A DNA stretch of 13,454 nt, from NCBI GenBank assembly GCA_905214675.1, contig CAJMMS010000047.1, forward strand, positions 1 to 13,454. The letters run 5' to 3'. Every line of letters starts with the position of its first letter. Within the stretch, counting starts at the first letter, position 1. The translations under genes were made by a program, and so were the position numbers. Shown here piece after piece: positions 5,960-12,641 of the stretch. The DNA is from an uncultured bacterium (GTDB lineage: Bacteria > Bacillota > Clostridia > Lachnospirales > Lachnospiraceae). The notes under the pieces were generated by a model. That model was not told the origin of the DNA, did not search any database, and saw only the letters and a program-made list of their open reading frames with translations.

Positions 5960-8446
5960 ATGACACTTGTTTTATCAGCACAGGAAGACCGTATCCAGAA
6001 AAACGGCGGAAAAATCATCTTTGGTTTCCAGAACGGAAAATCCAGAGTTCAGAAAATATATGACAGTTTCAGTGAGGGCAAATCTTATGTCGATGTGCAG
6101 CGTGCACAGTATTTTACCGAATCTTTCAAAGAAACGGAAGGACAGCCGTTAACCCTTCGCTGGGCAAAGGCTCTGTATCACATTGCTGAAAAGATCGACG
6201 TCTATATCGAGCCGGATCAGTTGATCGTCGGACGCGTGGGAAGACCCGGAAAATATGGACTGATCTATCCGGAACTGGACGGCTGCTTTCTGGAATCTTT
6301 TGTCCATCAGGCAAATGACCGTACCGAATCACCGTTTGAAGTGGACGAAAAAGATGTAAACATCATCGAGACAGAGATCGCTCCGTACTGGAAAGACAAG
6401 ACTTACTACGATGACCTTTCTCAGTCTTTCCCGGAAGATGTTCTGAAAGTAACTTATGATCCAAAAGACCGCTATTCTTCCCGTTATATCGTAAATGAAT
6501 CTTCCGCATGGAGATCTGCCCTGCAGTGGGTGCACGATTATAAAAAGGGCATTGATGAGGGATTTCTGGCGATCAAAGAACAGGCTGCTGATGCGATTTC
6601 CAGGTTAGATGACATGAACCCGGAAGATACCATTGATAAAAAAGCATTTTATGAGGCGGTTCAGATCACCTGCGATGCGATCATTCTGTGGGCACACCGC
6701 CACAGCGTAGAAGCAAAAAGACTTGCCGATCTGGAGCGTGATCCGTCAAGAAAAGCAGAACTTCTGGAAATTGCAAGAATTACCGAAAAAGTTCCGAAAT
6801 ATCCTGCGGAAAGCTTTTATGAAGCACTGCAGTCTCAATATTTCATCCAGATGTTCTCACGAATCGAGCAGAAAACAGGAGCAACCATCTCAAATGGACG
6901 TATGGATCAGTACCTGTGGCCGTATTACGAGAAAGACGCAAAAGAAGGTAAGATCAACCCGACGCGTGCCAAAGAACTCTTTACCTGCGTATGGCTTGGC
7001 ATGGCACAGTATCAGGATCTGTACATCAGCCCGGCCGGTGTAAAATTCAACGAAGGCTATGCTCACTGGGAAGCTGTCACGATCGGCGGCCAGAATGCGA
7101 ACGGAGAAGATGCCACAAACGAGCTCTCTTATATTCTTCTGGAAAACAAACGCGAATTTCCGTTAAACTACCCGGATCTTGCAGCCAGGATCCACTCCGG
7201 ATCACCGGAAAAATTCCTGCATGCAGTGGCTGAGACGATCAAAGAGGGAAGTGGTTTCCCGAAACTTTTAAATGACGAGGAGATCATCCCGGGTCTGCTT
7301 GCCCATGGTGCCGACTTTGCAAATGCAAGAGATTACTCCGTATCCGGATGTACCGAAGTGCGTATGCCAAATCTGGATACTTTCACGACGGCCTGCCCGT
7401 GGATCAATCTTGCATCCGTGATCGAACTGACTTTGAACAACGGAAGAATGAAAAAATACGGCGATGAGCTGCTGACCATCGAGACAGGCGATCCTCGCAC
7501 CTTTACAAGCTATGAAGAACTGGAAAAAGCCTTTTTTGCACAGGAAGAATACATTCTGAAAATGGCATTCAAACAGCAGTATATTGCAAACCGCCTGCAT
7601 GCAAGACATTTTGCTTCTCCGTTCGGTTCTGCACTTCACAAACTGTGCATGAAAAACGGCCAGGATCTTCACAGTGAACATGTAAAAGACGGTATCGACA
7701 TCGGTTTCTTTGATTTTATCGGCTTTGGAACGGCTGCTGATTCCCTTGCAGCGATCAAAAAGACCGTATTTGAAGACAAGACCCTGACCATGGAACAGGT
7801 ATTGACGGCACTGGATGCTGATTATGAAAATGCAGAGATCGTGCGTCAGCGACTGCTCCACGCACCGAAATACGGCAATGACGATCCATATGCAGATTCT
7901 ATTGCAAAGAAGATCGACCGCTTTGGTGTGAAATTCGGGGAAGCATACTCCAAATATCTTGGCGTACAGATGGATCTGCGTTATGTTTCCCAGTCATCCA
8001 ACGTTCCGTTCGGAAGTGTGGTCGGAGCAATGCCAAACGGACGAAAAGCATGGACCGCCTTATCCGACGGTGCATCCGCTTCTCAGGGAGCCGATACCAA
8101 CGGTCCGGCGTCCGTTTTGCTTTCCAATTATCACACAAAGAACAGTGACCTTAAGAACCGTGCATCCAGACTCTTAAATATCAAGATGAGTCCGGCAAGC
8201 GTACAGGGGGAAGAGGGAACCCAGAGACTGATCGCATTTATCAAAGCATGGAGAGATCTCAAACTGTGGCACCTGCAGTTTAACATCATCAATCAGCAGA
8301 CCCTGCTTGACGCACAGAAAAATCCGGAGCATTACCGTAGTCTGCTGGTCCGCGTAGCCGGCTACAGTGCATATTTTGTACAGCTCTCACCGAAACTGCA
8401 GGATGATATCATCCTCAGAACACAGAATGAATCCTTCGGAGCATAA
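5960..8446 (+). CDS. Glycyl radical enzyme, probable sulfonate C–S lyase (isethionate sulfite-lyase-like)
   Basis: The 828-residue enzyme has a pyruvate formate-lyase-like barrel followed by a glycyl radical domain with RVAGYSAYF (798–806), G801 being the radical site. The active-site loop is SGCTEVR with thiyl cysteine C464 and general base E466, so it belongs to the C-x-E eliminase branch and is not a formate lyase. As I recall the numbering of Desulfovibrio isethionate sulfite-lyase (830 residues; C468, E470, G805, and sulfonate-binding R189, Q193, W374, R678), all map here with a constant offset of four: C464, E466, G801, R185, Q189, W370 and R674. That supports a sulfonate substrate and release of sulfite. 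The position I recall as F682 is Q678 here, which may change the substrate. Alternatives are dihydroxypropanesulfonate lyase (HpsG) or dehydratase (HpfG). GAGAGG at 5946–5951 precedes the ATG. The activase gene follows after 39 bases. Confidence 0.85.
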   Translation: MTLVLSAQEDRIQKNGGKIIFGFQNGKSRVQKIYDSFSEGKSYVDVQRAQYFTESFKETEGQPLTLRWAKALYHIAEKIDVYIEPDQLIVGRVGRPGKYGLIYPELDGCFLESFVHQANDRTESPFEVDEKDVNIIETEIAPYWKDKTYYDDLSQSFPEDVLKVTYDPKDRYSSRYIVNESSAWRSALQWVHDYKKGIDEGFLAIKEQAADAISRLDDMNPEDTIDKKAFYEAVQITCDAIILWAHRHSVEAKRLADLERDPSRKAELLEIARITEKVPKYPAESFYEALQSQYFIQMFSRIEQKTGATISNGRMDQYLWPYYEKDAKEGKINPTRAKELFTCVWLGMAQYQDLYISPAGVKFNEGYAHWEAVTIGGQNANGEDATNELSYILLENKREFPLNYPDLAARIHSGSPEKFLHAVAETIKEGSGFPKLLNDEEIIPGLLAHGADFANARDYSVSGCTEVRMPNLDTFTTACPWINLASVIELTLNNGRMKKYGDELLTIETGDPRTFTSYEELEKAFFAQEEYILKMAFKQQYIANRLHARHFASPFGSALHKLCMKNGQDLHSEHVKDGIDIGFFDFIGFGTAADSLAAIKKTVFEDKTLTMEQVLTALDADYENAEIVRQRLLHAPKYGNDDPYADSIAKKIDRFGVKFGEAYSKYLGVQMDLRYVSQSSNVPFGSVVGAMPNGRKAWTALSDGASASQGADTNGPASVLLSNYHTKNSDLKNRASRLLNIKMSPASVQGEEGTQRLIAFIKAWRDLKLWHLQFNIINQQTLLDAQKNPEHYRSLLVRVAGYSAYFVQLSPKLQDDIILRTQNESFGA

Positions 8447-8485
8447 ACTTATTTTGTTCATTTCAGAAAAAGGAGGCGAAGTATT

Positions 8486-9373
8486 TTGGAACACACAGGA
8501 ATCGTTTTTAACATTCAGCATTTTTCCATCCACGATGGACCGGGCATCCGAACGGTTGTATTCTTAAAAGGATGCCCTCTGCGATGCAGATGGTGTGCAA
8601 ACCCGGAATCTCAGAATCCACACCCGGAGATCGGCTGGACAAAAGGAACCTGTATCGGATGTGAAAGCTGCGTTCATGGACTTCAAAAACTTGCCTGCCG
8701 TCTGGATGAAACAGAAGGAATTATCTGGAATGACAAAATTGCGGTTGATGCAGATCTGGCGGCAAGTGTTCACAGGATCTGCCCGTCGGAAGCACTGCAT
8801 GTGATTGGCGAGAGGAAAAGCGTGGCAGAAATTTTAGAACAGGTTGAAAAAGATCTGACCTTTTATAAAACAAGCGGCGGCGGTCTGACCGTTTCTGGTG
8901 GAGAACCTCTGATGCAGCCGGAATTTACGCTTTCCCTTTTAAAAGAAGCCCGCAAAAAGAACATTGACACCTGTATCGAAACGACCGGATTTGCAAAATA
9001 CGAACATTTTGCCGGGGTTGCCACTCAGCTCGATCACCTGATCATGGATGTGAAATCGCTTTCTTCTAAGAAACATAAAGCACATACCGGTGTCGGAAAC
9101 GAACGGATCCTTGAAAATCTGCATCACATCCGTGCCGATTTTCCGGATCTTCCGATCCTGATCCGCACTCCGGTCATTCCGGGATTTAACGACTCAAAAG
9201 AAGATCTGCTGCCGATCGCAGATCTGGTTCGAAAACTTGGCTGTGAATACGAACTGTTAAAATATCACCGCCTCGGCGAACCGAAATATGCATCCCTGCA
9301 CCGTTCTTATCCGATGGAAGAAGTGGAACTTTCCGAGGAACGTTTCGAAGAACTGAAACAGGTCTGTTCTTGA
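8486..9373 (+). CDS. Glycyl radical enzyme activase (radical SAM)
   Basis: The 295-residue radical-SAM protein installs the glycyl radical on its partner enzyme by abstracting a hydrogen with a 5'-deoxyadenosyl radical. It starts at TTG 8486, with AAGGAGG at 8470–8476 nine bases upstream. The [4Fe-4S]–SAM cluster motif is C30-PLR-C34-RW-C37, preceded by the family's HDGPGIRT (16–23), and SGGGLTVSGGEP holds the SAM-binding GGEP. The ferredoxin-like insert is reduced: it has C56, C59, C62 and C99 (in CP), plus C71. The Cys positions of a second cluster motif are filled by other residues. Activases of C-x-E glycyl radical enzymes normally carry two auxiliary clusters, so this one appears to bind only one. 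Adjacency to the glycyl radical enzyme gene makes that its clear partner. Confidence 0.93.
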   Translation: MEHTGIVFNIQHFSIHDGPGIRTVVFLKGCPLRCRWCANPESQNPHPEIGWTKGTCIGCESCVHGLQKLACRLDETEGIIWNDKIAVDADLAASVHRICPSEALHVIGERKSVAEILEQVEKDLTFYKTSGGGLTVSGGEPLMQPEFTLSLLKEARKKNIDTCIETTGFAKYEHFAGVATQLDHLIMDVKSLSSKKHKAHTGVGNERILENLHHIRADFPDLPILIRTPVIPGFNDSKEDLLPIADLVRKLGCEYELLKYHRLGEPKYASLHRSYPMEEVELSEERFEELKQVCS

Positions 9374-9492
9374 AATAAAAATCCGTATAAGTTTCCTCTT
9401 TTCTGGTTATGCTGTCAGCAGAATGCCAAAACTTGCATATCAGGTTCTGCATCAGAAAAAATGACAGACCTGGATCAGAAAGGGGATACACT

Positions 9493-10182
9493 ATGGCGGA
9501 AAAAGAAAACAGCAAAAACGAAAACACAGAAAATAAAAAGAATGAGCAGATCAGAGAATACGGTCAGACCAGACTGGAACACAATATTCATCTGCTTTCT
9601 GTGATCGGAGAGATCGAAGGGCACGAGTGCCTTTCCTCCAATACCAAAACCACAAAATACGAGCACGTCCTTCCTCAGCTGGCTGCCATTGAAGACAGCA
9701 GCGATATCCAGGGGCTGCTCGTTCTTTTAAATACCGTGGGCGGCGATGTGGAAGCCGGACTTGCGATCGCAGAGATGATCGCATCGATCGACAAACCGAC
9801 CGTTTCTTTAGTCCTTGGCGGCAGTCATTCGATCGGCGTGCCGATCGCTGTTTCCACCAATTATTCTTTTATCGTCCCGACCGGAACCATGGTCATCCAT
9901 CCGGTTCGCATGAACGGAACGATCATCGGAGCACCACAGACTTATGATTATTTCAAACAGATGCAGAATCGAATTTTAGGATTTATTTCCGGGCACTGCG
10001 ATGCAAAAAGAGAACGTCTTGAAGAACTGATGCTCGATACCGGTATGCTGACCAAAGACCTCGGAACCATTCTCGTCGGAGAACAGGCCGTCAAAGAAGG
10101 GATCATCAATCAGATCGGCGGGATCCACGAAGCGATCACAAAGCTGCATGAGATGATCAGGCAGAGCCATCAGGAAGCATAA
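9493..10182 (+). CDS. tepA: ClpP-family serine protease, TepA-like
   Basis: The 229-residue protein belongs to the ClpP-like group called TepA (translocation-enhancing protein) in Bacillus. The start at 9493 is preferred over an upstream in-frame ATG at 9409, because GAAAGGGG at 9478–9485 fits it and the family core begins soon after. Residues 1–20 are charged and low in complexity. The fold hallmarks are LNTVGGDVEAGLAIAEMI (80–97), GGSHSIGVP (109–117) with S113 as the likely nucleophile, and TMVIHPVRMNG (132–142) with H136. The acid is probably D182 or D189. There is no signal peptide or membrane segment. Its cellular substrate is unknown to me. The gap from the activase (9374–9492) has no clear terminator or promoter, so transcription may continue from the sulfonate operon, though the function looks unrelated. 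Confidence 0.85.
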   Translation: MAEKENSKNENTENKKNEQIREYGQTRLEHNIHLLSVIGEIEGHECLSSNTKTTKYEHVLPQLAAIEDSSDIQGLLVLLNTVGGDVEAGLAIAEMIASIDKPTVSLVLGGSHSIGVPIAVSTNYSFIVPTGTMVIHPVRMNGTIIGAPQTYDYFKQMQNRILGFISGHCDAKRERLEELMLDTGMLTKDLGTILVGEQAVKEGIINQIGGIHEAITKLHEMIRQSHQEA

Positions 10183-10201
10183 GAAGTTTCCAAAAGAGCA
10201 G

Positions 10202-10230
10202 TTGCCGTAAGAAACAGATAAGAGTATACT
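10202..10230 (+). promoter_or_regulatory. Promoter of the HD-domain gene
   Basis: TTGCCG (10202–10207) and TATACT (10225–10230, 5/6 match) are separated by exactly 17 bases. Transcription would start near 10237, at the beginning of a stem-loop, giving a leader of about 80 bases before the ATG at 10316. Confidence 0.65.
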
Positions 10231-10235
10231 TGAAA

Positions 10236-10271
10236 AAGAATTGCAAAAGTACAAAGTACAGAACAATTCTT
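10236..10271 (+). repeat. Stem-loop at the predicted 5' end of the HD-gene transcript
   Basis: AAGAATTG (10236–10243) pairs with CAATTCTT (10264–10271), eight perfect pairs around a 20-nt loop. The loop holds GTAC-AAA-GTAC, which can itself pair. No T-run follows, so it is not a convincing terminator. Its position suggests a protective 5' hairpin or a regulatory leader. Confidence 0.5.
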
Positions 10272-10315
10272 CCAGTCAGGAACAAAACCATAATCACGAA
10301 AGAAGGTCTGATCAG

Positions 10316-10915
10316 ATGGATCACATTACAAGAGAAGAAGCATTTGAATTATTAAAGAAATATAACCAGGATCCTTTTCACATCCGCCATGCACTGACGG
10401 TCGAAAATGTGATGAAGTGGTATGCAAAAGAACTCGGATACGGCGATGAAGCCGAATACTGGGGAATCGTAGGACTGCTGCATGACATCGATTTTGAGCT
10501 TTATCCGCAGGAACATTGCCTGAAAGCTCCGGAATTGTTAAGAGAATCCGGTGTCGGCGAAGATATCATCCACAGCGTCGTTTCACACGGATACGGAATC
10601 ACCATAGAATGTGGCGTTACTCTGGATGTCGCACCGGAGCATGAAATGGAAAAAGTCCTGTTCGCAGCCGATGAGCTGACCGGTCTGATCTGGGCTGCCG
10701 CACTGATGCGACCGTCCAAGAGCACAAAAGATATGGAACTGAAATCACTGAAAAAGAAATATAAAAGCAAAGGATTTGCCGCCGGATGCTCCAGAGAAGT
10801 CATTGAAAGAGGGGCCAAGCAGCTTGGCTGGGATCTGCCAAAACTCCTCACAATGACGCTCCGGGCAATGGCTGATACAGAAGATATCATTCAGGCGGAA
10901 GTAGATGCCCTCTGA
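10316..10915 (+). CDS. HD-domain metal-dependent phosphohydrolase-like protein
   Basis: The 199-residue protein has the HD-domain ligand pattern: H25 in FHIRHALTVE, the doublet H56-D57 in GLLHDID, H91 in SHGYG and D119 in FAADELTG. Such proteins hydrolyse phosphate esters of nucleotides or related small molecules. This protein's substrate cannot be told from sequence. The start at 10316 is chosen because AGAAGG at 10301–10306 precedes it and the fold begins at once. An in-frame ATG at 10241 would add 25 low-complexity residues and lies inside the leader hairpin. It has its own promoter at 10202–10230. Its TGA stop abuts the stop of the convergent nuclease gene to form TGATCA. Confidence 0.85.
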   Translation: MDHITREEAFELLKKYNQDPFHIRHALTVENVMKWYAKELGYGDEAEYWGIVGLLHDIDFELYPQEHCLKAPELLRESGVGEDIIHSVVSHGYGITIECGVTLDVAPEHEMEKVLFAADELTGLIWAAALMRPSKSTKDMELKSLKKKYKSKGFAAGCSREVIERGAKQLGWDLPKLLTMTLRAMADTEDIIQAEVDAL

Positions 10916-11650
10916 TCAGTTGCTCTCTTTGCTGTACTGTTCAAAGATCTCACGGACATGGCCATAAACGCGTCCGCCTTTTGAACTCTGAAATGCCTTG
11001 ACAAGCTGATTGTTCAGTTCTGTTTTATTCTGGCTTCCGGAGATCGCACGGTAGACAACGGAATAGCTGCTCGGTGCAAGTTTATCTGACTTGACTGCCA
11101 TCCGCACCTTTTTCCGCCATGCTTCCGGAAGATCCGGAGATGCGGAAGCCTTTGTTTTCTTTCCGGATGCGGCCGGCTTGGCCGGTGCTGCGGATGTCGA
11201 TGTGACCGATGAGGTCTGTGCCAAAGCGGCATCTGCCTTTTGCTTTCTGACTACCATTTGCGGCGGGATGTTTGCCGGAAGAGAAAGAGGAGCCGGAGGC
11301 ACAATAGATTTCTGGCGGATAATGTCGATGTTTTTGGCACTCCAGAAATCAATTACGCTGTCATATCCGGTGTCGTTTGTTATAATATACACATGTTCCG
11401 GTTTGTCTTTTCCAATCAGAAAGCCAAGATAGGTAGATAACTGAAAATCCAGATAGTTTTTTCCTGTTTTGGAGATTTTGATGTATTCAAAATGTGCAAG
11501 GGACTGGGAAAGTTCAATGTGTCGTTCAAAAGAAATATTTTTCGTATGCTGGCTGTAGAAAACGATTACCGTATCATCTGCAGTCAGTTCTTTTACGCCC
11601 AGAAATCCGGTATCTGTGACGTTCTCATAATCAATCAGATATAAATTCAT
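10916..11650 (-). CDS. NYN/PIN-like nuclease-domain protein with a low-complexity linker
   Basis: The 244-residue protein starts with MNLYLIDYENV, the opening of a NYN/PIN-like fold in which D7 is the first metal-binding acid. Further likely active-site acids are D68 (YLDFQL) and D93/D97 in ITNDTGYDSVIDF. Residues 115–172 are rich in Ala, Pro, Ser and Lys and look like a flexible linker. Residues 173–244 form a charged helical C-terminal domain that could contact RNA or a partner. RNA cleavage is the usual role of the family, but I know of no target for this member. The ribosome binding site reads AAAGGC on the minus strand, and a near-perfect promoter lies just upstream. It converges on the HD gene with no gap between the stop codons. 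Confidence 0.75.
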   Translation of the reverse strand: MNLYLIDYENVTDTGFLGVKELTADDTVIVFYSQHTKNISFERHIELSQSLAHFEYIKISKTGKNYLDFQLSTYLGFLIGKDKPEHVYIITNDTGYDSVIDFWSAKNIDIIRQKSIVPPAPLSLPANIPPQMVVRKQKADAALAQTSSVTSTSAAPAKPAASGKKTKASASPDLPEAWRKKVRMAVKSDKLAPSSYSVVYRAISGSQNKTELNNQLVKAFQSSKGGRVYGHVREIFEQYSKESN

Positions 11651-11704
11651 AGTAATATTTGCCTTTCAAAAATGTTTTGTAACGATTTTGTCTTTGTTTC
11701 TCTT

Positions 11705-11733
11705 ATTGTAAAAAAGAAAGCGAAAACTGTCAA
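11705..11733 (-). promoter_or_regulatory. Promoter of the NYN-domain gene
   Basis: On the minus strand, TTGACA (plus 11728–11733) is separated by 17 bases from TACAAT (plus 11705–11710). This is a perfect −35 box and a 5/6 −10 box. Transcription would begin near 11698, about 48 bases before the ATG at 11650. Confidence 0.85.
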
Positions 11734-11761
11734 GCAATCTGGCTGCGGTTTGGCATCAGTC

Positions 11762-11790
11762 TTGAAAAAAATGGGTATTTCCAATATAAT
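11762..11790 (+). promoter_or_regulatory. Promoter of the decayed sensor gene
   Basis: TTGAAA (11762–11767) and a perfect TATAAT (11785–11790) are 17 bases apart. The predicted start near 11797 gives a leader of about 37 bases to the ATG at 11834. It is divergent from the NYN-gene promoter, with 28 bases between their −35 boxes. Confidence 0.8.
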
Positions 11791-11833
11791 ATCAGATGAT
11801 ATCTTCAGATGGAAACAGAAATGGAGTACAGGT

Positions 11834-12441
11834 ATGAAAGCATGGAAAGAGAAAAGAAAGATCATATATATAATCGAAATTATATTGCTTTTACTGTATG
11901 CTTATTTTGCATTGAACTATTCCAGAGAGATTGATTCGATATTTTTGAAAACGATCCTGCAATTCAGCAGGCATCTGATCCATATCGGTCTGATCCTCTG
12001 CTGGATTGTGTCCATACAACAGCGGATCCTGCACACAGCCGTCCGACGTTGTCTTTTGAGCGTTGGGATGCTTCTGGTACAATACGCAGGCAGAGCAGAT
12101 CATTACCGGATATCAGAAAAGTGGAAATATATATGTGTTCCGGCATTTATCTTACTTATGCTTGTATTTACCAATGATATACATCAGCAGGTTTTTCGTT
12201 TCCCTTATGGATTTGCCGTGCAGAAAGGGATTATACTTATGGACCGGGATATTATCTGATTCTTACCTGGTGTGTAAGTCTTGGACTTTACTTTGTCACA
12301 ATGCTGGTATTGAAATGTTGCGCACCGGGAAAAGCATGGATACGCAGACTGTCATTGCTGGTCCTTGGGTTGTTTATACTGGCTTTTGCTCTGTCGAATC
12401 GTTTTTTGTCTGACCGTTGTTTTTCTTTTTTTAATGCGTGA
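11834..12441 (+). pseudogene. Remnant of a membrane sensor (histidine-kinase-type N-terminal domain)
   Basis: An ATG at 11834 with GGAG seven bases upstream opens a 141-codon frame that ends at TGA 12257–12259. It encodes a hydrophobic helix (IIYIIEIILLLLYAYFAL), SRHLIHIGLILCW, then TNDIHQQVFRFPYGF. The last motif and its expected continuation, DYTYGPGYYLILTW, belong to the membrane domain of Lachnospiraceae sensor proteins as I remember them. The continuation is found in another frame from about 12229 to the stop at 12439–12441, so a frameshift lies near CAGAAAGGGA (12221–12230). Compared with the remembered family, about 40–50 residues also seem missing at residues 82–86 (near 12080), and the C-terminal kinase or output domain is absent. 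The family match is from memory. The frame change itself is plain in the sequence. Confidence 0.65.
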
Positions 12442-12467
12442 TGTCAACCAGAAATGGTATACTGGTG

Positions 12468-12500
12468 TTCCGGTAACTTTTCGAATTGAATAGACCGGAA
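12468..12500 (+). repeat. Inverted repeat upstream of the rplU promoter
   Basis: TTCCGGT (12468–12474) and ACCGGAA (12494–12500) are perfect 7-bp arms around 19 bases, which contain a second small pairing (TTC-GAATT-GAA). It ends 25 bases before the −35 box of rplU. The following sequence is AAGGAAATAATTTT, so it is a poor terminator. It may be a relic of the end of the decayed sensor gene. Confidence 0.45.
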
Positions 12501-12525
12501 AAGGAAATAATTTTGTAAAAAACAG

Positions 12526-12554
12526 TTGACGTAAATTCTAAAACATGCTACTAT
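12526..12554 (+). promoter_or_regulatory. Promoter of the rplU–prp–rpmA operon
   Basis: TTGACG (12526–12531, 5/6) and TACTAT (12549–12554, 4/6) are 17 bases apart. Transcription would begin near 12561, leaving a leader of about 80 bases before rplU. Confidence 0.7.
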
Positions 12555-12560
12555 GTAACA

Positions 12561-12641
12561 GATGCCGCATAAAGAGGTTTAAATGTCATGCCAAAAGGCT
12601 GGCTACCATATTTAGCGAGTAATGATAATAGGAGGTGCCAT
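12561..12641 (+). promoter_or_regulatory. Probable L21 ribosomal-protein leader RNA
   Basis: The roughly 80-base untranslated stretch ahead of rplU can form a nested hairpin, with GGT (12576–12578) pairing with ACC (12605–12607) around GCC-AAAA-GGC (12590–12599). It also holds CCATATTTAGCGAG, a stretch I associate with clostridial rplU leaders. Autoregulatory L21 leaders are known in Firmicutes, where L21 is thought to repress its own operon. The AGGAGGT at 12630–12636 closes the leader. The identification rests on position and memory of the motif. Confidence 0.5.

Noticed and set aside
9412..9467. Inverted repeat CTGTCAGCAGAA with TTCTGC and TGACAG between the activase and tepA
   Set aside because: The right arm is split by an 11-base insertion and no T-run follows. 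It is too weak to call a terminator or regulatory RNA.
9409..9492. Upstream in-frame ATG that would extend the TepA-like protease by 28 residues
   Set aside because: It has no good ribosome binding site and the extra residues look like translated intergenic DNA. The ATG at 9493 has GAAAGGGG at the right distance.
12063..12413. Open frame of 116 codons overlapping the decayed sensor gene
   Set aside because: It lies in a third frame, starts inside the sensor remnant with no ribosome binding site, and its residues do not continue either sensor segment.
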